The position numbers and the translations under genes are program-made. A stretch of 64,000 nucleotides of DNA from Sphingobium ummariense RL-3. GTDB lineage: Bacteria > Pseudomonadota > Alphaproteobacteria > Sphingomonadales > Sphingomonadaceae. Under the pieces are notes generated by a model. That model made no database searches. It was not told the DNA's origin and worked only from the letters and a program-made list of their open reading frames with translations. How positions within the stretch are numbered: the first letter of the stretch is position 1; every line of letters starts with the position of its first letter. Positions 55,619 to 64,000 of this stretch are shown piece by piece. The stretch is from NCBI RefSeq assembly GCF_000447205.1, contig NZ_AUWY01000123.1:24478-88477 (forward strand), given 5' to 3'.

Positions 55619-56263
55619 ATGTCCCGAATCGCGATCAAGATCTGCGGTCTTTCGACGCCCGACACGGTGGGCGCCGCCGTGCGCGCGGGCGCTGCCTATC
55701 TGGGATTCGTCCATTTCGCCAAAAGCCCGCGTCATGTCGAGGCGGAGCAGATACGCGCCCTCGCCGCGCCGGTACCCCCGCATGTCGGCCGCGTGGCGGT
55801 AGTCGTGGATCCGACCGACGACATGCTCGCGCAGCTGGCGGCCGCCGGCGCGCTCACCGCCCTGCAACTGCACGGCAAGGAAAGCCCGGAACGCGCCGCC
55901 GCCATTCGCGCGCGCTTCGGCCTGCCCGTGTGGAAGGCGATCGCGGTCAAGGCGCGCGGCGACATCGCTGCCGCAGACGCCTATGCGGGCGCGGTCGACC
56001 GCCTGCTGTTCGACGCCAAGACGCCCGATGGCGCCGCGCTGCCGGGCGGCATGGGCCTGCGTTTCGACTGGACGCTGCTCCGCGGCGTTGCCGTCGCGAC
56101 GCCCTGGGGCCTATCCGGCGGCCTGTCGGCGGACAATATCGCGGAGGCGATCCGGGTCACCGGCGCGCCGCTGGTCGATGTTTCGTCCGGCGTGGAAAGC
56201 GCGCCGGGCGTCAAGGATGTGGACAAGATCGCCGCCTTCTGCAAAGCGGTGGCGGCATGTTGA
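55619..56263 (+). CDS. trpF: Phosphoribosylanthranilate isomerase
   Basis: Third-stage tryptophan biosynthesis enzyme, 214 residues, single TIM barrel. Conserved KICGLSTPDTV (catalytic cysteine), ALQLHGKESPE, DRLLFDAKTPDG (catalytic aspartate), TPWGLSGGLSADNI and DVSSGVESAPGVKD. Starts the trpFBA cluster. About 100 bases separate it from trpB. Confidence 0.96.
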   Translation: MSRIAIKICGLSTPDTVGAAVRAGAAYLGFVHFAKSPRHVEAEQIRALAAPVPPHVGRVAVVVDPTDDMLAQLAAAGALTALQLHGKESPERAAAIRARFGLPVWKAIAVKARGDIAAADAYAGAVDRLLFDAKTPDGAALPGGMGLRFDWTLLRGVAVATPWGLSGGLSADNIAEAIRVTGAPLVDVSSGVESAPGVKDVDKIAAFCKAVAAC

Positions 56264-56362
56264 CGCTCACCCGCTCTGTCGAGCGCATCGGGATACGATG
56301 GCGCTGATCGCTTCTGGACGATGATCGAAGCGACAGACCCTATCCGTGAGACTGGAACGACC

Positions 56363-57604
<1,242 letters not shown>

Positions 57605-57606
57605 GC

Positions 57607-58431
57607 ATGGACCGCCTCTCAACCCGCTTCGCCGCATGCAAGGCGCAGGGCCGCGCCGCGCTCGTCACCTTCGTCACCGGGGGCGACCCCGACGTCGGTT
57701 CCTCGGCGGCCATCCTCGACGCCTTGGTCGAGGGCGGCGCCGACGTCATCGAGCTGGGCATGCCGTTCACCGATCCGATGGCCGACGGCCCGGCGATCGA
57801 GCTGGCCAACCTTCGCAGCCTGGGGTCCGGCACGAAGACGAAGGACATCTTCGCCATCGCCGCCGCGTTCCGCGCGCGCCATCCCGACACGCCGCTGGTG
57901 CTGATGGGCTATGCCAATCCCATGCTGGCGCGCGGCCCGCAATGGTTCGCAGACGCGTGCAGCGCTGCCGGCGTCGATGGCGTCATCTGCGTCGACGTGC
58001 CGCCAGAAGAGGATTCGGAGATCGGCCCTGCATTGCGCGCGGCGGGCATCCACCTGATCCGCCTCGCCACGCCGACCACCGACGCCGCCCGCCTGCCCAC
58101 GGTGCTGAACGGTGCCAGCGGCTTCCTCTACCATGTCGCCGTCGCCGGCATCACCGGCAAGCAGCAGGCCGCACAGGCCGCCGTCGAACAGGCGGTCGCC
58201 CGCCTCAAGGCCGCCACCGACCTGCCCATCGCCGTCGGCTTCGGCGTCCGCTCGGCCGAGCAGGCCGCCGCCATCGGCCGCGTCGCCGACGGCGTCGTGG
58301 TCGGATCGGCGATCGTCGACATCATCGGGTCGCATGGCGATGCCGCCCCGCCCTTCGTCCGCGCGTTCGTCGCACAGCTTCGCGATGCGCTGAACGCCAG
58401 CAGCCCTCAATTCCGGGAGACCGCCGCATGA
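57607..58431 (+). CDS. trpA: Tryptophan synthase alpha chain
   Basis: Releases indole from indole-3-glycerol phosphate and channels it to TrpB. 274 residues. Catalytic Glu and Asp in [45 protein letters not shown] and [14 protein letters not shown] follow. A GTG at 57601 overlapping the trpB stop is possible, but GGAG at 57595-57598 is well spaced (eight bases) for the ATG at 57607. Confidence 0.96.
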   Translation: MDRLSTRFAACKAQGRAALVTFVTGGDPDVGSSAAILDALVEGGADVIELGMPFTDPMADGPAIELANLRSLGSGTKTKDIFAIAAAFRARHPDTPLVLMGYANPMLARGPQWFADACSAAGVDGVICVDVPPEEDSEIGPALRAAGIHLIRLATPTTDAARLPTVLNGASGFLYHVAVAGITGKQQAAQAAVEQAVARLKAATDLPIAVGFGVRSAEQAAAIGRVADGVVVGSAIVDIIGSHGDAAPPFVRAFVAQLRDALNASSPQFRETAA

Positions 58432-59279
58432 GCTGGATCAACCGCGTCCGCAACGCCATCCCCTTCATCGCCAAGAAGGAGACCACGGCCGAGACGCTCT
58501 GGCACAAATGCCCGTCCTGCGCCGAAATGGTGTTTATCAAGGAGTGGGAAGACAATCTGTCCGTCTGCCCGCGCTGCGATCATCATGGCCGCATCGGCCC
58601 GTCGGAGCGCTTCGAGCAGATCCTCGACGCCGGCTTCATCCTGCTGCCGACCCCGCCAGTGCAGGAGGACCCGCTCAAGTTCCGCGATTCCAAGCGCTAC
58701 CCCGATCGCATCAAGGCCGCGCGCCAGTCCACCGGGGACCAGGACGCGCTGATCAACGCGCGCGGCGCGATCGACGATGTGCCGCTGGTCATGGGCGTGC
58801 AAAACTTCGCCTTCATGGGCGGTTCGATGGGAATGGGCGTCGGCGCCGCCTTCATCCAGGGCGTGAACGAGGCGATCGGCCATAATTGCCCCTATGTCAT
58901 CTTCACTGCCGCGGGCGGGGCGCGCATGCAGGAGGGCATCCTGTCCCTGATGCAGATGCCCCGCGCCACCGTCGCCATCCGCAAGCTGCATGCGGCAGGC
59001 CTGCCCTATATCGTCGTTCTCACCGATCCGACGACCGGCGGCGTCACCGCCAGCTATGCCATGCTCGGCGACATCCAGATCGCGGAACCCAACGCCCTGA
59101 TCGGCTTCGCCGGCCAGCGGGTGATCGAAAGCACGATCCGCGAGAAGCTGCCCGACGGCTTCCAGCGCGCCGAATATCTGCTGGAGCACGGCATGCTCGA
59201 CATGGTGGTGCACCGCCGCGACCTGCGCGACACGCTTGCCCGGGTGATCGGCTATCTGACCCCGCGCGCCGCCGCCTGA
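58428..59279 (+). CDS. accD: Acetyl-CoA carboxylase carboxyltransferase beta subunit
   Basis: Transfers carboxyl from carboxybiotin to acetyl-CoA to give malonyl-CoA. 283 residues. N-terminal zinc ribbon with CPSC and CPRC pairs, then [43 protein letters not shown] and [10 protein letters not shown]. Start overlaps the trpA stop (ATGA). Gene order trpA-accD-folC is common in proteobacteria. Confidence 0.97.
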   Translation: MSWINRVRNAIPFIAKKETTAETLWHKCPSCAEMVFIKEWEDNLSVCPRCDHHGRIGPSERFEQILDAGFILLPTPPVQEDPLKFRDSKRYPDRIKAARQSTGDQDALINARGAIDDVPLVMGVQNFAFMGGSMGMGVGAAFIQGVNEAIGHNCPYVIFTAAGGARMQEGILSLMQMPRATVAIRKLHAAGLPYIVVLTDPTTGGVTASYAMLGDIQIAEPNALIGFAGQRVIESTIREKLPDGFQRAEYLLEHGMLDMVVHRRDLRDTLARVIGYLTPRAAA

Positions 59280-59303
59280 ACTTCAAAGGGGGGGCGCCAG
59301 GCC

Positions 59304-60623
59304 ATGCCCGACCATGCCGTCTCCGACGACCCGGACGTCCAGGCCCAGCTCGACCGGCTCGCGACGCTCTCGCCCGGCGCCGACATATTGGGCCTCGAAC
59401 GAATCACGCGGCTGCTCGACCGGCTCGGCGATCCGCACCGCGCGCTGCCGCCGGTGTTCCACGTCGCCGGCACCAACGGCAAGGGATCGACCTGCGCCTT
59501 CCTGCGCGCCGCGCTGGAGGCGGACGGGCACAGCGTGCACGTCTTCACTTCCCCCCATCTCGTCCGCTTCAACGAGCGTATCCGGATCGGCGGCCAGCTG
59601 ATCGAAGACCCGGTGCTCGCGCGCTATCTCGAGCGGGTGCTCGATGTCGCAGAGGGGATCGGCGCCAGCTTCTTCGAGGTGACGACCGCCGCCGCCTTCC
59701 TCGCCTTCGCCGAGCATCCGGCCGATGCCTGCATCCTGGAAGTGGGCCTGGGCGGCCGGCTGGACGCGACCAACGTTATCGAGCATCCCGCCATCTGCGG
59801 CATCGCCCAGCTGGGCATCGACCATCAGGCGTTCCTGGGCGACACGCTGCCGCAGATCGCGGCGGAGAAGGCCGGTATCGCCAAGACCGGCGCCCCGCTC
59901 GTCACCCAGCGCTATCCGCAGTCGCTGTTCCCGGCGATGATCGACGCGGTGACGCGCGCGCGCACGACCTGGCTGCCGATGGGCGAGAGCTGGGATGCCG
60001 CCGCCTATCGCGACCGCATGCACTATCGCGACGAGCAGGGACGGATCGACACGCCCTTGCCGCGCCTACCCGGCGCGCATCAGGTGCAGAACGCCGCGCT
60101 CGCCTTCGCGATGCTGCGCCACCAGAATGCCGTGCCGGTCAGCGACGCGGCGCTCAAGGCCGCGCCGCTCTGGGCCCACTGGCCCGCCCGGCTCCAGCGG
60201 CTGGAGCGCGGGCCTTTGCTCGCGTCCTTGCCTCCGGGCGGCGAGGCATGGCTGGACGGCGGGCACAATCAGGGCGCCGGCGAGGCGATCAGCGCCTGGT
60301 TCACCCCCGACCGGCTCGACGGGCACAAGCTACAGCTCGTCATCGGCATGCTGGCGAACAAGGATCTGGACGCCTATCTGGCGCCGTTCGCCGGCAAGGT
60401 CGCGCATATCCACACACTGCCCGTCCCCGGTCACGACCATCATCCGCCCGATCGCTTCGCCGCCGTGGCCGCGCGCTGGAAGATCGGCGCTACTGCACAT
60501 GAACGACCGGAGCAGGCGATTACCGCAGTCGCGACCGCCGAACCCGCACCCCGGCTGCTGATCGCCGGCTCGCTATATCTTGCCGGCGAGATTTTGCGAC
60601 TGAACGAGCAATTTCCCGACTGA
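59304..60623 (+). CDS. folC: Folylpolyglutamate/dihydrofolate synthase
   Basis: Adds glutamate to dihydropteroate and folates, 439 residues. P-loop FHVAGTNGKGSTCAFL, FTSPHLVRFNERIRI, ILEVGLGGRLDATN, LGIDHQAFLGDTLPQIAAEKAGI and LDGGHNQGAGEAI. The ATG at 59304 has a GGGGGG-rich site upstream. Last gene of the trp-accD-folC operon. Confidence 0.95.
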   Translation: MPDHAVSDDPDVQAQLDRLATLSPGADILGLERITRLLDRLGDPHRALPPVFHVAGTNGKGSTCAFLRAALEADGHSVHVFTSPHLVRFNERIRIGGQLIEDPVLARYLERVLDVAEGIGASFFEVTTAAAFLAFAEHPADACILEVGLGGRLDATNVIEHPAICGIAQLGIDHQAFLGDTLPQIAAEKAGIAKTGAPLVTQRYPQSLFPAMIDAVTRARTTWLPMGESWDAAAYRDRMHYRDEQGRIDTPLPRLPGAHQVQNAALAFAMLRHQNAVPVSDAALKAAPLWAHWPARLQRLERGPLLASLPPGGEAWLDGGHNQGAGEAISAWFTPDRLDGHKLQLVIGMLANKDLDAYLAPFAGKVAHIHTLPVPGHDHHPPDRFAAVAARWKIGATAHERPEQAITAVATAEPAPRLLIAGSLYLAGEILRLNEQFPD

Positions 60624-60629
60624 AACTAC

Positions 60630-60646
60630 TTGCGATTGACTCGCAA
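60630..60646. promoter_or_regulatory. Fur-like palindrome TTGCGATTGACTCGCAA
   Basis: Perfect inverted repeat TTGCGA/TCGCAA with a five-base centre, 17 bases in all, in the folC-to-60689 gap. It resembles proteobacterial Fur boxes (TTGCGAATnATTCGCAA type). Suggests iron control of the downstream small gene; no second copy is found in the window. Confidence 0.5.
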
Positions 60647-60688
60647 TAGCGTAGCTTGAGCTTCCGGACTCAAGCGAAGGCGCATATC

Positions 60689-61126
60689 ATGGCTTATGGA
60701 GAGACCTCTTCCCTCAACCTGTCGCAACCCATGCCCGCGGGTTATGGCAACCGGCTTTTCCTGTTCGTCATGCGGCGCATGGCCGGCGCCGGCGTTAATG
60801 ACGCCCATGCCGCCAACGCCCTGCTGGGCGCCTTTGGCCGCAGCTATCGGCGCCCGCTGATCCTGATGCGTGCGATGATGCTGGAGCTGGCCCGCGCCTC
60901 CGGTCGCAAGATCCTGGTCGCGCCCTGCTGCTGCCCGCGCCTTACCGCTGACGAGGCCCGGATCATGCACGCCGTCGGCGATGCCTTGCGCGCTCCTGCT
61001 CGCGCCTATGAACAGGTCGCGACGCTGCTCGGCAATGACGATGCGCTGGGTGCGCTGACTTGTCTCCAGGCAGTCGCGCAGGCCCATGCGGACCTCGGAC
61101 GACCGCTGGACCTGTATCGGGGATAG
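60689..61126 (+). CDS. Small conserved protein (probably DUF6628), possibly iron-regulated
   Basis: 145 residues, no signal peptide. NRLFLFVMRRMAGAGVNDAHAANALLGAFG, RRPLILMRAMMLELARAS and a cysteine-rich APCCCPRLTADEA stretch; C-terminal GALTCLQAVAQAHADLGRPLD. From memory this matches the sphingomonad DUF6628 family. The triple cysteine and the Fur-like palindrome upstream suggest a metal or redox link. The ATG at 60689 follows the palindrome by 42 bases. Confidence 0.7.
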   Translation: MAYGETSSLNLSQPMPAGYGNRLFLFVMRRMAGAGVNDAHAANALLGAFGRSYRRPLILMRAMMLELARASGRKILVAPCCCPRLTADEARIMHAVGDALRAPARAYEQVATLLGNDDALGALTCLQAVAQAHADLGRPLDLYRG

Positions 61127-61129
61127 TCC

Positions 61130-61885
61130 TCAGGCGCTCGCCCGCCGCAGTTCCGCCAGCTTTTCCCCGGCCCAGCGATACATGTCAGCCTGTGCCACGC
61201 GCTGTGTGCGATCCAGCCGCCGGGCGCGCTGTTCCACCTCCTCCAGCACCTGCCGAGCACGCACCCTGTCATCGCGCTCGATCAGGAAGGCCGCATAGTG
61301 GCAACGCGCCTCTTCGCCGGCGATCCGGCTCATCACATCCTCGAACAGCGCCCGCGCTTCCGCGTCGCGGCCGAGGTCCGCAAGCAGGCGTGCGCGCAGC
61401 AATCCGCGCCGGTCCCATTCGCTACCCCGCGACACCTCCGGCACGCCGTCCAGCAGCGTCAGCGCCTCCCGGCTGCTGCCCCGCTCGAACAGGACCTGCG
61501 CCAGCTTGACTTGCGTGCCCCAGTCATTGCCGGGACCAAGCGCCAGCCCCTTGCGATAGGCCGCCTCCGCCTCGGCATAGCGGCCCCGCGCTGCCTGGGC
61601 ATCGCCCAGCGCGATGTGGTTGGCCGCGGTGTCGGCCAGTTCCAGGTCGCGCTGCGCCCGGCGCACGTCGCGCTCGGGATCGACCTTCCCCGCGACCTGC
61701 GCCCGCGCCGTGCGGAGATGGCGATTGCCCCAATAGGCGGGCATCACCTCCAGCATCAAATATGCGAAGCAGCCGAGCAGCGAGAAGAGGAAGATGAACA
61801 GCATCCAGATCTGGTTGCGTCCGGTGCGGATGACATGCACCGCGCAGATGATCTGGATGCAGATCGAGGTGACGAGCCAGATCAT
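61130..61885 (-). CDS. Membrane-anchored TPR protein
   Basis: 251 residues. Two N-terminal membrane segments (IWLVTSICIQIICAV and WMLFIFLFSLLGCFAYLML, with the connecting RTGRNQ loop, resembling the PLDc_N membrane hairpin), then tetratricopeptide repeats (GDAQAARGRYAEAEAAYRKG, VLFERGSSREALTLLDG, LLADLGRDAEARALFED). Role unknown. Convergent with the DUF6628-like gene, three bases apart. Confidence 0.82.
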   Translation of the reverse strand: MIWLVTSICIQIICAVHVIRTGRNQIWMLFIFLFSLLGCFAYLMLEVMPAYWGNRHLRTARAQVAGKVDPERDVRRAQRDLELADTAANHIALGDAQAARGRYAEAEAAYRKGLALGPGNDWGTQVKLAQVLFERGSSREALTLLDGVPEVSRGSEWDRRGLLRARLLADLGRDAEARALFEDVMSRIAGEEARCHYAAFLIERDDRVRARQVLEEVEQRARRLDRTQRVAQADMYRWAGEKLAELRRASA

Positions 61886-61909
61886 CGGAATATTCCATTC
61901 CTTTCTATC

Positions 61910-63244
61910 TCAGTCATCCTCGGTGCTTGGCTGCCTCACCGTATCAACGACAAAACCCTTCCGCCAAATCAGCCAAAGGAGAAACATGCCGGGCACGGCA
62001 GCGACCACCGTTGTCAGCCAGAAGCCGACCCACCCAGCCTGTTCTGCAATGACCCCAGCAGGAGCCGCCAACCATGTACGCCCTACCGCAGCAAATGATG
62101 ACAAGAGCGCGAATTGCGTAGCCGTATAGGCAAGGCTTGAAAGTCCAGAAAGGTAGGTGACAAACACCGTCAGACCGATGCCGCTTGTCACCTGCTCAGT
62201 CGCAACCGCGATAGTAAGCCAAAGGTTGGAATGACCATGCATGGCCACTCCAACGAAGGTCAGATTGCTGAGCATCATCATAAGACCGGACAAGAACAGG
62301 GTCCGCCCCATGCCTAACCATGCAATAAACGGCGCGGCCAGCGCCGTGCCCACGATCAATCCCCAGAAACCGACCACTTTATTGATGGCGATGAACTCGG
62401 CGTCGGTGAACCCCAGATCGACGATCATGGGATTGAGCATCCCTTGACCCATCGCATCGCCAATCTTGTAAAGAAGCACGAACAAAAGGATCAGCACAGA
62501 TCCACGACGGCCGAGAAATTCTATGAACGGGCTGAGGACGGTCTCCTTCAACCATGCGCCAATGCTCTTTCCAGCCATTTCTGCATGGCGGTCGACATAA
62601 ATACCTGGACCAGCCCACAAAGCTCCGATTGCGCCGGGCAGTACGAGGAATGCCGTCAGTCCATAGGCCATTGCCCAGCCAAGCCCTAATCCGGTCTGAG
62701 GCGAATAGAGAAAGATCGTGCCAACCCCCGAAAAGAAAGCACCGAGACGGTATCCAAACTGATTTGTCGCGGTGCCATAGGGCATTTCCTCATCGCTTAA
62801 TATTTCAATGCGATAAGCGTCGATAACGATGTCCTGAGTGGCGCCGAGAAAGGAAACCAGTATCGCGCAAAAGGCAAAATAGCCCAGATGATGCGCAGGA
62901 TCGCTGCTACCCAGGAGCCAAATCGCACAAAAGAGCAGCAGCTGAACGAAAAACAGCCACGCTCGCCGCTGGCCGAATAAGCGGGTCAGTATAGGTAAAG
63001 GCAACTTATCGACCAACGGGGCCCAGAGCCATTTGAGCGTATATGGCGTGGTCAATCCGATCGCGAAACCGATGGTTGATTTCTGGATTCCGACCTTTGA
63101 CAGCCAATACCCCATCGTTCCGAGCAACAACATCAGCGGAAAGCCGCTCGATATACCGATCAACAGTGAAACGAAGGGCATCGGCCGAAAATAGGGCCGC
63201 ATAACATCCCGCCAATTCTTCTTGTCCTGGTCAACTCTGGTCAC
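61910..63244 (-). CDS. AmpG-like MFS transporter
   Basis: 444 residues, 12-14 hydrophobic segments. GFAIGLTTPYTLKWLWAPLVDKLPLP, GATQDIVIDAYRIE, YGTATNQFGYRLG and GLVGTALAA-like C-half segments match AmpG-type permeases, which import anhydro-muropeptides or related compounds. GTG at 63244 starts VTRVDQDKKNW, preceded by GGGGGA. The coding sequence looks clearly less GC-rich than its neighbours, with more A/T third positions, hinting at a different origin. Confidence 0.87.
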   Translation of the reverse strand: MTRVDQDKKNWRDVMRPYFRPMPFVSLLIGISSGFPLMLLLGTMGYWLSKVGIQKSTIGFAIGLTTPYTLKWLWAPLVDKLPLPILTRLFGQRRAWLFFVQLLLFCAIWLLGSSDPAHHLGYFAFCAILVSFLGATQDIVIDAYRIEILSDEEMPYGTATNQFGYRLGAFFSGVGTIFLYSPQTGLGLGWAMAYGLTAFLVLPGAIGALWAGPGIYVDRHAEMAGKSIGAWLKETVLSPFIEFLGRRGSVLILLFVLLYKIGDAMGQGMLNPMIVDLGFTDAEFIAINKVVGFWGLIVGTALAAPFIAWLGMGRTLFLSGLMMMLSNLTFVGVAMHGHSNLWLTIAVATEQVTSGIGLTVFVTYLSGLSSLAYTATQFALLSSFAAVGRTWLAAPAGVIAEQAGWVGFWLTTVVAAVPGMFLLWLIWRKGFVVDTVRQPSTEDD

Positions 63245-63306
63245 GCAAATCCCCCGCGCCGTTGACGCGCCACCATATGGGCAATCGCGCCGGAGGCAAG
63301 CGGCGT

Positions 63307-63753
63307 TCAGTCGGTCTCGGCGAACAGGCTGAACCCCAGGGGGAGACGTGCGGGTTTCGCGCCGCGCAGCACGGAATCCGCAGCTTCGATCGCGGCGATC
63401 AGGTCCCGGGGGGCATAGGGCTTGGCCAGGCAACCCAGCGCTAGGTCGCGCGCATGGGCCGGACAGCTGCCGGTCACGAACAGCACGGGGACATCGCGCA
63501 TCCGCGCGTAGGCGGCCAGGTCGATGCCCGTCTTGTCGCCATGCAGTGTAACGTCGGCGATCATCAGATCGATACCGCCGGCGTCGATCGCGCTCACCGC
63601 ATGGTCATAATCGGCGACCGTCGCAGCGATGACATAGCCGGCGAGCGTCAGCGCATGCTCGTTGTCGAAGGCAACGAGCGGTTCATCCTCTACCACGAGA
63701 ACCGAGCGTATTGCCTTGCGCCGCCGCACACCCCTCATCCGCCCGAAAAACAT
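63307..63753 (-). CDS. Single-domain response regulator
   Basis: 148 residues: acidic pocket in VLVVEDEPLVAF, phospho-acceptor in LMIADVTLHGDKTGIDL, T in VLFVTGS and lysine in GCLAKPYAPRDL. No output domain, so it works as a stand-alone receiver (CheY-like or partner of an HWE-type kinase). No kinase is adjacent. Start ATG at 63753 gives a short basic leader. Confidence 0.87.
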   Translation of the reverse strand: MFFGRMRGVRRRKAIRSVLVVEDEPLVAFDNEHALTLAGYVIAATVADYDHAVSAIDAGGIDLMIADVTLHGDKTGIDLAAYARMRDVPVLFVTGSCPAHARDLALGCLAKPYAPRDLIAAIEAADSVLRGAKPARLPLGFSLFAETD

Positions 63754-63917
63754 TTGCCGATCCGCCCTGTTTCCGCCATGCACCCGGAGAAACGCCGCGC
63801 CCCGCGGTGAGTTTCTCCTTGTGAGGCTCCGCCCATTCGCGCAGGCGCCCGCATGACACTGTTCGCCCCATGAATGAGCCCGTCTTATATGGGGAGGGCC
63901 ATTCACCGCTAAAAGGA

Positions 63918-64000
63918 ATGCACGCCGTGGAACCGCCAAAAAAATCTGGACCGCCCCGCCGGGCCGGGCCCGGCGGACCACGGCGCCCCTCCACGCCGGG
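63918..64000 (+). CDS. N-terminus of an unidentified protein (cut by right edge)
   Basis: ATG at 63918 preceded by AAAAGGA. The visible 27 residues are rich in proline, arginine and glycine (MHAVEPPKKSGPPRR...), so no family can be named. Bases about 63951-63975 form a GC hairpin (CCGCCGGGC/GCCCGGCGG) inside it. It could also be non-coding leader. Confidence 0.35.
   Translation, partial: MHAVEPPKKSGPPRRAGPGGPRRPSTP

Noticed and set aside
58886..60502. Long plus-strand frame overlapping accD and folC
   Set aside because: Runs through both genes in another frame with no family character.

Overview
The window comes from a GC-rich alphaproteobacterial chromosome, most likely a sphingomonad (Sphingobium/Sphingomonas/Novosphingobium type). 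This rests on recognisable families and gene order (trpF-trpB-trpA-accD-folC, gyrA followed by a DUF952 gene, large TonB-dependent receptors, small sphingomonad-type hypothetical proteins). No database search was run.

Bases 1-17,990 are mostly housekeeping: ETF-quinone oxidoreductase (cut by the left edge), a degenerate uracil-DNA-glycosylase-like protein coupled to a lytic transglycosylase and a MoaB-type protein, a thioesterase, a glyoxalase-fold protein, a radical SAM protein, a PhoP/PhoQ-like two-component pair, an S9 peptidase, an amidohydrolase, a compact modE-modA-modB-modC molybdate operon, a broken copper-resistance gene (copB), dapB, nth and a small secreted protein.

Bases 18,058-43,992 form an accessory region lying between a tRNA-Arg(CCG) and a tRNA-Ile(CAT). 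Its borders hold mobile-element debris: a truncated tRNA-Arg copy, two IS110-family elements (one broken, one apparently intact), an inverted IS110 end, two diverged IS6-family remnants in direct orientation, an IS5-family remnant, an AlpA-type regulator and a P4-type integrase with both a frameshift and an in-frame stop. Fragments of an alcohol dehydrogenase and a glutamine amidotransferase lie among them. The preserved cargo is a sugar locus: periplasmic trehalase and a TonB receptor; then a long plus-strand operon of cytochrome c, sugar isomerase, MFS transporter, exported TIM-barrel protein, DUF1080 protein, small Tat-exported dehydrogenase subunit, second exported TIM-barrel protein and GMC flavoprotein; then a LacI regulator, a Tat-exported Dabb-fold protein and a second large TonB receptor. 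A divergent Gfo/Idh/MocA oxidoreductase faces the operon. The set reads as a periplasmic 3-keto-glycoside pathway: outer-membrane uptake, trehalose hydrolysis, 3-oxidation of glycosides with electrons passed to cytochrome c, cleavage of the keto-glycoside, and import and isomerisation of products. Two near-identical palindromes (TTTACCGGTAAA and GGTTTAGCGGTAAACC) sit before the divergent promoter and before the second TonB receptor and are probable LacI operators.

Bases 44,017-63,917 return to core genes: a polysaccharide-deacetylase-like protein, a histidine-kinase-like protein with a degenerate ATPase domain, an Lrp-type regulator, two tandem TPR paralogues, gyrA (TTG start), a DUF952 protein, a glycosyltransferase, a lipid A type acyltransferase, trpF, trpB, trpA, accD, folC, a small protein behind a Fur-like palindrome, a membrane-anchored TPR protein, an AmpG-like MFS transporter and a stand-alone receiver protein. 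An unidentified reading frame starts at the right edge.
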